Source: an uncultured Planctomycetaceae bacterium
GTDB lineage: Bacteria > Planctomycetota > Planctomycetia > Planctomycetales > Planctomycetaceae
Assembly (NCBI GenBank): GCA_903921605.1
Contig: CAIXQV010000563.1
Span: 1 to 6,912, forward strand
Direction: 5' to 3'
DNA: 6,912 nt
The translations under genes and the position numbers were made by a program. Shown here in pieces: positions 1-4,782 of the stretch; the stretch's first letter is position 1, and each line of letters begins with the position of its first letter. The notes under the pieces are model-generated. The model had not been told where the DNA came from, did no database searches, and saw only the letters and a list, made by a program, of their open reading frames with translations.

Positions 1-2
1 AT

Positions 3-119
3 CGACCGGATCGCTGCGAACCGCGTGCAAGAAAAAGAAATCCCACAAGAGCAACCATGCTTATGAAGCCACGACATGAGGCCAGGCGTGAACTGCTCAA
101 ACGAAGAGGCGATAACTAA
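3..119 (+). CDS. C-terminal end of an IS4-type transposase (cut by window edge)
   Basis: Frame 3 is open from the left edge to a TAA at 117-119 and encodes 38 residues, beginning RPDRCEPRARKRNP and ending in KPRHEARRELLKRRGDN. The pattern R-P-x-R-x-E-P-R-x-x-K-R-x-P, then P-R-x-x-A-R, matches the basic C-terminal tail of IS4-type DDE transposases common in planctomycete genomes, which typically read EPRAVKRRPK. None of the catalytic core lies inside the window, so it cannot be said whether the upstream gene is whole or a remnant. The stop is followed at once by GTGCCATTCG, which may belong to the right end of the element, but its partner inverted repeat would be to the left and cannot be checked. 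The family is assigned from this tail motif only. Confidence 0.6.
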   Translation, partial: RPDRCEPRARKRNPTRATMLMKPRHEARRELLKRRGDN

Positions 120-288
120 GTGCCATTCGTCGATGTGACCGGAGCAGCTTATTGTCAAGCGCGAGGGCGATCTGGGCAGGCTCACTACGGAATAGTTTAA
201 TGCTCTGGCTCCGGATCCCGTGACGTCTCCAACTAGAGTTTCATCACGTGGGATCTGCGACAAGCACCCACTGCCCAGCTGGATAAGG
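120..288. other. Spacer without a recognisable gene
   Basis: This stretch between the transposase tail and the cysteine-rich remnant shows no convincing coding region on either strand. The frame used by the next gene has a TAG at 193-195 and is then open from 196. An earlier GTG start at 220 for that gene therefore cannot be excluded, but the residues between 196 and 288 look unstructured and match no family I know. No clear promoter or terminator is visible. It may hold the outer end of the IS4-type element on its left. Confidence 0.5.
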
Positions 289-517
289 ATGGCAGCGAAC
301 TTAACGAAATTCCTCGCCGCACACGTGGCGGACGGACTGCAGAAGGTCGACGCTCCAGAACTCCAACGACTTCGGTAGATCTGCACGTTCTGCGATCAGC
401 AAAACGACGATCGGTGTAGTGTATGTCTGGTTGCTTCCTGGCGGGAAAGGCGTCGTGGCGATCCAGCGGATGTCCGCTCGGGAAATGGAACCAGAAACCG
501 GTGGTGTCGCATGTTGA
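289..517 (+). pseudogene. Broken small cysteine-rich (zinc-ribbon-like) protein with CPLGKW motif
   Basis: From ATG 289 one frame reads MAANLTKFLAAHVADGLQ, then hits TAG at 376-378. It continues in frame as ICTFCDQQNDDRCSVC (379-426). A different frame then takes over at 429 with GCFLAGKASWRSSGCPLGKW. Joined, this gives C-x2-C-x7-C-x2-C-G-C followed by C-P-L-G-K-W, resembling small putative metal-binding proteins of about 70 residues that I recall from planctomycetes. The function is unknown. Two lesions are visible: the stop at 376, probably from a CAG or similar codon, and two extra bases (or one lost) near 427-428. The original stop is uncertain. A TGA at 515-517 overlaps the next gene's start, but it lies in a third frame, so using it would need another shift. 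The position directly before the glycosyltransferase suggests a former gene pair. Confidence 0.5.
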
Positions 518-921
518 GTCAACTGCCATTTGTGAGTTGTCTGTGTCCCACGTGTCGGCGGCCAAAGCTGCTCGAGAACTCCATCGCCTGTTTTCTGGCC
601 CAGGACTATCCGGCCGATCGACGCGAACTCATCGTGCTCGACGACGCTGGCGAACTGCAGAATCAAACCGGTGACGGCTGGCAAGTCAGTAGCATCCAAC
701 GCCGCTTCCGATCGCTGCCGGAGAAGTTCGATGCTCTGGCCGGATTCGCGCGGGGTCAAGTTCTGGTGGTTTGGGAAGACGACGACATCTACCTGCCCCA
801 TCACATCAGCAGCCATGTCAAAGCCATGGAAGGCCATCTCTGGTCGAAACCCTCCAAAGTCCTCAGCGACTACACTGGCGAGATTCAGGAAGAAGATACC
901 ACCGGCTGCTTCCACGCAAGC

Positions 922-925
922 CTAG
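922..925. repeat. Left copy of the CTAG target-site duplication
   Basis: CTAG lies directly outside the left inverted repeat. The same four bases lie outside the right inverted repeat at 2974-2977. Keeping one copy and deleting the element restores the frame AGC-CTA-GCG-TTT (Ser-Leu-Ala-Phe) of the interrupted glycosyltransferase. That supports a 4-bp duplication rather than CTAG being part of the element. Confidence 0.8.
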
Positions 926-941
926 CCCAACTTCCCCAACT
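926..941 (+). repeat. Left terminal inverted repeat of the IS
   Basis: CCCAACTTCCCCAACT is the exact reverse complement of 2958-2973. Including the palindromic CTAG outside it, the match extends to 20 bp. Inward of base 941 the similarity to the other end fades. Confidence 0.88.
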
Positions 942-1085
942 GGAAAGAAAATTGGGCGACGGGAAAATTTCTGCCTGCATTTTCTTCGAGGGCTTTTCGT
1001 AAGTCGTTGGTGATTGGTTCTAGACGCGATGTAGTGAGAAGAAACGCTCTGGCGGGCCGAGAATGACGCGATAGCATGCTCGGCT

Positions 1086-2909
1086 ATGTTTATTCGCCAG
1101 TACTTCAAGAATTAAAATGGTCAGCGCACAGCGTACTGGGCGCTCGTCGAATCGTATCGAACGGCGACCGGGCCGCGGCAGCGAGTGGTCGCCTGGCTCG
1201 GCAAGCTTGATGAAGCCGGACGGCTCGGAATACTTCGCGCTGCCGAAGAAGCGAAGCAGGCTGCTGCGCAGGATAACCAGCACGGCCGCCAGCAGCCGCT
1301 CAATCATCAACTGCAGTTTGAATTCGACGATGACCCGACGCCGCAACCTCGCTGGGTGGAAATCAATGCTGCCGGAGTCCGCGTCGAGAATCTGCGTCAG
1401 TTTGGTGGACCATGGATGGCCCTGCATTTGATCCGAACATTGCAGCTCGACACGTTTTTACAGAACGTGATGGAAGAGGGCAAAGAAACCGTCCCGTGGG
1501 ATGTCACATCACTCATCCTCATCGTCGCGAGACTGCTTGAGCCTTCCAGTGAGCTCTATGTCTCTGAGCAGTGGTATCCGAAAACATCAATGCCTGATCT
1601 GCTCGGTGTGAGCGAAGACCAGGTCGATGACAATCGTCTGTATCGATGTCTCGACAAGCTGCTGCCGCACAAAGAGGCACTCGAAGTTCCTCTGAAGAAT
1701 CGCATGGGCGAACTGTTTGATCTGGAATATGACCTGCTGATGTATGACGTCACCAGCACCTTCTTTGAAGGTCGCGCCGACTTCCCGCTGGCTCAGCGAG
1801 GCTACTCACGAGATCAGCGAAGTGACTGCAAACAAGTCTGTATTGCACTGGTTGTTTCAAAGTGCGGCATCCCTCTGGGCTATGAAGTCTTCGCGGGTAA
1901 CACGGCGGATGTCAGCACTGTGGAACACATCGTGGAGATGATGGAAGCTCGCTATGGAAAGAGCAATCGCATCTGGGTGATGGACCGTGGGATGGTCAGT
2001 GAAGACAATATCGAGTTCCTTCGTGATGGTGGCCGACGCTATATCATCGGCACTCCGAAGTCGATGCTGAAGAAATTTGAACAGGACATCCTGAAAGACG
2101 ACTGGCACAGCATCCGGGATGGTCTGGAAGTGAAGTTTGTGACGATGCCTTCCAGTGATTCTGCCTGCATACAAAACGTTACACCAGAGACATCTTCCGG
2201 ATCGCCCGAACGTTTCATCCTGTGTCGCAGTCGTGAACGATCAAAGAAGGAAGAAGGGATCACGCAGCGATTTGAAAAGAAGATCGTCGATGGCCTGACT
2301 CGCATGAAGGCGCGTTGCGAGAAGCAGAAACGCGAACCGATGACAGTCGAGCGTGAGATCGGAAGACTGCTGGGTCAGAACACTCGCGCGTCGAAACTGT
2401 TCGATGTGAAGGTGACGAAGACTGACACGGGTGCGGCTCGCATCGAATGGTCAAAGATCGAAGCGTCGCGCGACTGGGCGACTCTGAGCGCAGGCTGCTA
2501 TCTACTTCGCACGAACGTCGCGGATTGGTCGGATGAAGACATGTGGAAAGCGTACATTCAGTTGACGGAAGCCGAGGCTGCCTTTCGAATTCACAAAAGC
2601 GATCTGTCACTGCGGCCGATCTTGCACCAGAAAGAGGACCGCGTACTGGCTCACATTTTTGTGTGCTTTGTCGCATACGTGCTCTGGAAGACCCTCGGCC
2701 AGATGTGCTCGAAAGCTGGCCTTGGCAACGAACCCCGGCGGATCCTGGCCGAACTGTCTGACATCCGCTCGATGGACGTGGTGCTGCCAACCCGCTCCGG
2801 ACCAGAGATCCGGACCCGCTGCATTTCAAAACCCACGGACCACCAGCAGATTCTTATCGAGAAACTGGGCCTCAAACTGCCCTCCAAAATAATCCAACGC
2901 AAAATGTAG
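1086..2909 (+). pseudogene. IS1634-like DDE transposase with in-frame stop at codon 10
   Basis: The natural start appears to be ATG 1086: MFIRQYFKN, then TAA (1113-1115), then NGQRTAYWALVESYRTATG in the same frame, continuing to TAG at 2907-2909. The sequence after the stop matches the usual conserved N-terminus of this family, so the TAA is a lesion, or a sequencing error, within a gene of about 607 residues. Downstream the frame is open; GTG 1185 would give 574 residues. Counting from that GTG, the DDE residues are D188 (MYDVTSTFFEG), D267 (WVMDRGM) and E464 in the C-terminal signature, where Y457 and K471 keep the Y-x6-E-x6-K spacing but the usual Arg is Leu460. The C-terminal DLSLRPILHQKEDRVLAHIF is typical of the COG5421/IS1634 group. 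The product would cut and insert the element through its terminal repeats. Activity of an N-terminally shortened form is doubtful. Confidence 0.85.
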
Positions 2910-2957
2910 TGAGAAAAATGGACCAGAATCCTCAGAAAAAACAGTGTTTCTGAAACG

Positions 2958-2973
2958 AGTTGGGGAAGTTGGG
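2958..2973 (-). repeat. Right terminal inverted repeat of the IS
   Basis: AGTTGGGGAAGTTGGG is the perfect 16-bp inverse of the left end at 926-941. It lies 48 bp after the transposase stop codon and marks the right boundary of the element. Confidence 0.88.
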
Positions 2974-2977
2974 CTAG
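2974..2977. repeat. Right copy of the CTAG target-site duplication
   Basis: CTAG directly follows the right inverted repeat and matches 922-925. The glycosyltransferase reading frame resumes here as CTA-GCG-TTT-ACG (Leu-Ala-Phe-Thr). Confidence 0.8.
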
Positions 2978-3286
2978 CGTTTACGCGCCAGGGGCTTGAG
3001 CGAGCCGGCGGTTGGCCACTTACTCATCGAGGTGACTTTGATCAGCAAATCATTGCTCGGCTCAATGCTGTCGGTGTTGCCGGAGATCCCTGTCAGTGGG
3101 CTCGTCCGTCCTATGACTTTCGCTGGAGTTCAACCGTGGCTTACCACGGACAGGCAATGATGCTAGGGCCGAAGAGCCGTTCGTCGTGCAAATGTCGGGT
3201 GATCTCTTCGCTGACATCCGAATGCAGTCATAGCTCGGTTCCCTTTTTGATGACAGCCGCCTTATTCGCTCTTTGTTTACCGCCCA

Positions 3287-3311
3287 GCCGAATGCTCCGG
3301 CAACATTCGGC
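3287..3311. terminator. Possible hairpin between convergent genes
   Basis: GCCGAATG (3287-3294) pairs perfectly with CATTCGGC (3304-3311), giving an 8-bp stem around a 9-base loop. It sits in the gap between the glycosyltransferase remnant (ending 3233) and the end of the DUF1501 gene (stop at 3335-3337), about 23 bases past that stop in the direction of DUF1501 transcription. Neither side has a clear T-run after the stem, so a standard Rho-independent terminator is not demonstrated. Position is the main argument, and a chance inverted repeat is possible. Confidence 0.3.
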
Positions 3312-3334
3312 ACCTCTCGGCTACGCAGCAAAAA

Positions 3335-4768
3335 CTATCCAAGACCGTGAACTGGGCTGCCTTCACTGAGGTGATGCCGAAGTCCCTGATTGTTGGACAC
3401 GTATTCCTGAGTGTGATCTACACCCAGATGATGCAGGATCGTCGCCGACAAATCGGCTGGAGATACGGGACTATCCGTCACATATCCAGCATGTCGATCA
3501 GTAGTGCCGTAGACCTGACCACCACGGACTCCGCCACCGGCCAGCAATGCGGTGAAGGCATGAGGCCAGTGGTCGCGACCTGTCTTCCGAGTGTTCGAGC
3601 TCTGCGTGAACTGACCGAGCTTTGGAGTCCGGCCAAATTCGCCCACTGCGACAACCAACGTTGTCTCCAGCAACCCATGATCATCAAGATCCTGCAGAAA
3701 CGCCGGAAACGCCTGATCGAATATTGGGCACAAGAGGTTCTTCAGCTTGGCAAAATTGTCCTGATGCGTATCCCAGCAGGTATTCGTCCCGTCGATCTTC
3801 GTTTCGTCTTCCCAATTGATCGTGACGAGCGAAACTCCGGCTTCGACAAGTCGCCTTGCCATCAACAGACTCTGACCCACTGATGTTCGCCCGTACTTGT
3901 CACGAAGTGACTCGGGCTCCTGCTTCAGATCGAGGATTTCCCCAGCCCTGTGCTTCAGAAGTGAAAACGCTCGCTCGCGATGTCGCTCCACATCGTTCAC
4001 CAGTTTCTCTGAATAGATCTGCCTTTGATCTCCCGGCTGTAACTGATTGAGCAACTGTCGACGGCTTTCGATACGGTTCAGTGGCGCGGTCTCGTGCCAG
4101 TTCAGGCCGTCAACGGCGAAGTCACCATTTCCGGAACCCTGAACCAACATCGCATCGTGACGTTCGCCCATCCGCCCTCCAGTCTGGCCGGCGATTCGGC
4201 GACTCTGTCCGGGAAACTGCAGATACCACGGCAATACGACGGACGGAGGCAACCCGGTCGCCGAGCTTCCATACCGCATCATCATTGAACTCAGTGACGG
4301 CCAATCCTCCGGAGTCGCTTCATCGGTGATCGGCGCCGAGTGATAGGGTCGGCCGCTGAATATTTCGCTGCAGGCTGGTCCATGCACGTTCATTCTGTGC
4401 TGCATTGATCTCAGCAAGCACAGCTTGTCCATTTGCTGACCAAGTCGCGGAAGGTGTTCGCAAATCTGAATGCCGGTTGTTTTCGTAGCAATCGGCTGAA
4501 ACTCACCGCGGATCTCGGCCGAGGCATTCGGCTTCATGTCCCAAAGGTCAATCTGACTTGGACCACCAAACAGAAACAAGAACACGCAAGAATTCTGTCT
4601 CCGCTTCTCCATCGCGGAGTTCGCTGCTTTTGCAGTTCGCAGTTTTGCCAGTTGTGTTGCCGTCAGCCCGAGCGCTGACAATCCGCCAACGCGCAGCATT
4701 TCTCTTCGCGATGATCCCGATTGCATTCCACCTAACTGCTGCAGCCATTGATGATCTATTGTGAACAC
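3335..4768 (-). CDS. DUF1501 protein (alkaline-phosphatase/sulfatase-like fold), Tat-type export
   Basis: From GTG 4768 the protein has 477 residues, a normal length for DUF1501 proteins. The N-terminus holds S19-S-R-R-E-M-L25 followed by a small hydrophobic stretch (VGGLSALGLTATQL), a twin-arginine-like signal, so export is likely. Family motifs in order are FLFLFGGPSQIDLWDMKP (residues about 63-80), WDTHQDNF (332-339), GEFGRTPK (376-383) and GRDHWPHAFTALLAGGGVRGG (397-417), then a YGTTDRHAGYVTDSPVSPAD segment. DUF1501 belongs to the alkaline-phosphatase-like group, so metal-dependent hydrolysis of a phosphate or sulfate ester is plausible, but no substrate is known. An upstream in-frame GTG pair at 4795/4792 is possible. 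I prefer 4768 because it overlaps the upstream stop as TAGTG and has GAAGG (4782-4778) nine bases before it. ATG 4726 (MQSGSSRREML) is a third option. Confidence 0.9.
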   Translation of the reverse strand: MFTIDHQWLQQLGGMQSGSSRREMLRVGGLSALGLTATQLAKLRTAKAANSAMEKRRQNSCVFLFLFGGPSQIDLWDMKPNASAEIRGEFQPIATKTTGIQICEHLPRLGQQMDKLCLLRSMQHRMNVHGPACSEIFSGRPYHSAPITDEATPEDWPSLSSMMMRYGSSATGLPPSVVLPWYLQFPGQSRRIAGQTGGRMGERHDAMLVQGSGNGDFAVDGLNWHETAPLNRIESRRQLLNQLQPGDQRQIYSEKLVNDVERHRERAFSLLKHRAGEILDLKQEPESLRDKYGRTSVGQSLLMARRLVEAGVSLVTINWEDETKIDGTNTCWDTHQDNFAKLKNLLCPIFDQAFPAFLQDLDDHGLLETTLVVAVGEFGRTPKLGQFTQSSNTRKTGRDHWPHAFTALLAGGGVRGGQVYGTTDRHAGYVTDSPVSPADLSATILHHLGVDHTQEYVSNNQGLRHHLSEGSPVHGLG

Positions 4769-4782
4769 TATTGTCGACCTTC
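4766..4782 (-). promoter_or_regulatory. Ribosome binding site and TAGTG stop-start overlap
   Basis: On the minus strand GAAGG (4782-4778) is followed by nine bases and then GTG (4768-4766). The G of that GTG is also the last base of the upstream gene's TAG stop (4770-4768). The one-base overlap suggests that ribosomes finishing the SGNH/VCBS gene restart on DUF1501. It also decides the start choice for the downstream gene. Confidence 0.55.

Larger units (their letters stand above)
926..2973 (+). mobile_element. Complete IS1634-like (IS4 superfamily) insertion sequence, 2048 bp
   Basis: The element is bounded by 16-bp perfect terminal inverted repeats (926-941 and 2958-2973) and flanked by CTAG on both sides. 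It carries one large transposase gene (1086-2909) on the plus strand, the same direction as the glycosyltransferase it interrupts. A 144-bp leader (942-1085) precedes that gene and shows no other ORF and no strong promoter that I can support. A 48-bp non-coding tail follows it. A 12-bp sequence, ATGTAGTGAGAA, occurs in both the leader (1029-1040) and at the transposase stop (2904-2915). The transposase type, IR pair and single cargo gene make this a standard IS. The IS1634 assignment rests on the protein; a 4-bp CTAG duplication is, as I recall, more usual for other IS4-related groups, so subgroup placement is open. Confidence 0.88.
511..3233 (+). pseudogene. Family 2 (GT-A) glycosyltransferase split by an IS and frameshifted
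   Basis: Segment 511-925 encodes residues 1-138 and segment 2978-3233 the rest, separated by the insertion sequence. The N-terminus (PFVSCLCPTCRRPKLLENSI) is the nucleotide-sugar binding start of a GT2 domain. D44-D45 (VLDDAGE) and E89-D90-D91-D92 (VWEDDDIYLP) are the acidic nucleotide and metal-binding motifs. After FHASLA the sequence resumes beyond the IS with FTRQGLERAGGWPLTHRGDF, then FRWSSTVAYHGQ, as in GT-A enzymes. In the present sequence translation from 511 runs into the IS and stops at TAA 1000-1002, giving 163 residues, the last 24 or so from the IS. A further frameshift lies between about 3151 and 3170. The shifted frame reads AEEPFVVQMSGDLFADIRMQ and stops at TAG 3231-3233, giving an ancestor of roughly 223 residues. 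The enzyme would have transferred a sugar to an unknown acceptor. A weak GGTGG (500-504) precedes ATG 511. Confidence 0.82.

Noticed and set aside
301..915. 204-codon minus-strand open frame
   Set aside because: It lies antisense to the cysteine-rich remnant and to the well-matched glycosyltransferase, has no recognisable domain, and is best explained as a shadow frame.
2260..2829. 189-codon minus-strand open frame within the IS
   Set aside because: It is antisense to the transposase C-terminal region including the catalytic Glu. Its Ser/Arg-rich translation is typical of a shadow frame.
922..2977. CTAG as the outermost part of 20-bp inverted repeats with no target duplication
   Set aside because: Because CTAG is a palindrome this fits the bases, but joining the flanks without any CTAG shifts the glycosyltransferase frame, while keeping one copy restores it.
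2944..3369. A separate small gene starting at 2944
   Set aside because: Its first residues come from the IS end and the rest is the C-terminal part of the interrupted glycosyltransferase followed by an out-of-frame tail.
3347..3883. 178-codon plus-strand open frame
   Set aside because: It is antisense to the conserved C-terminal half of DUF1501, and its composition is unlike a real protein.
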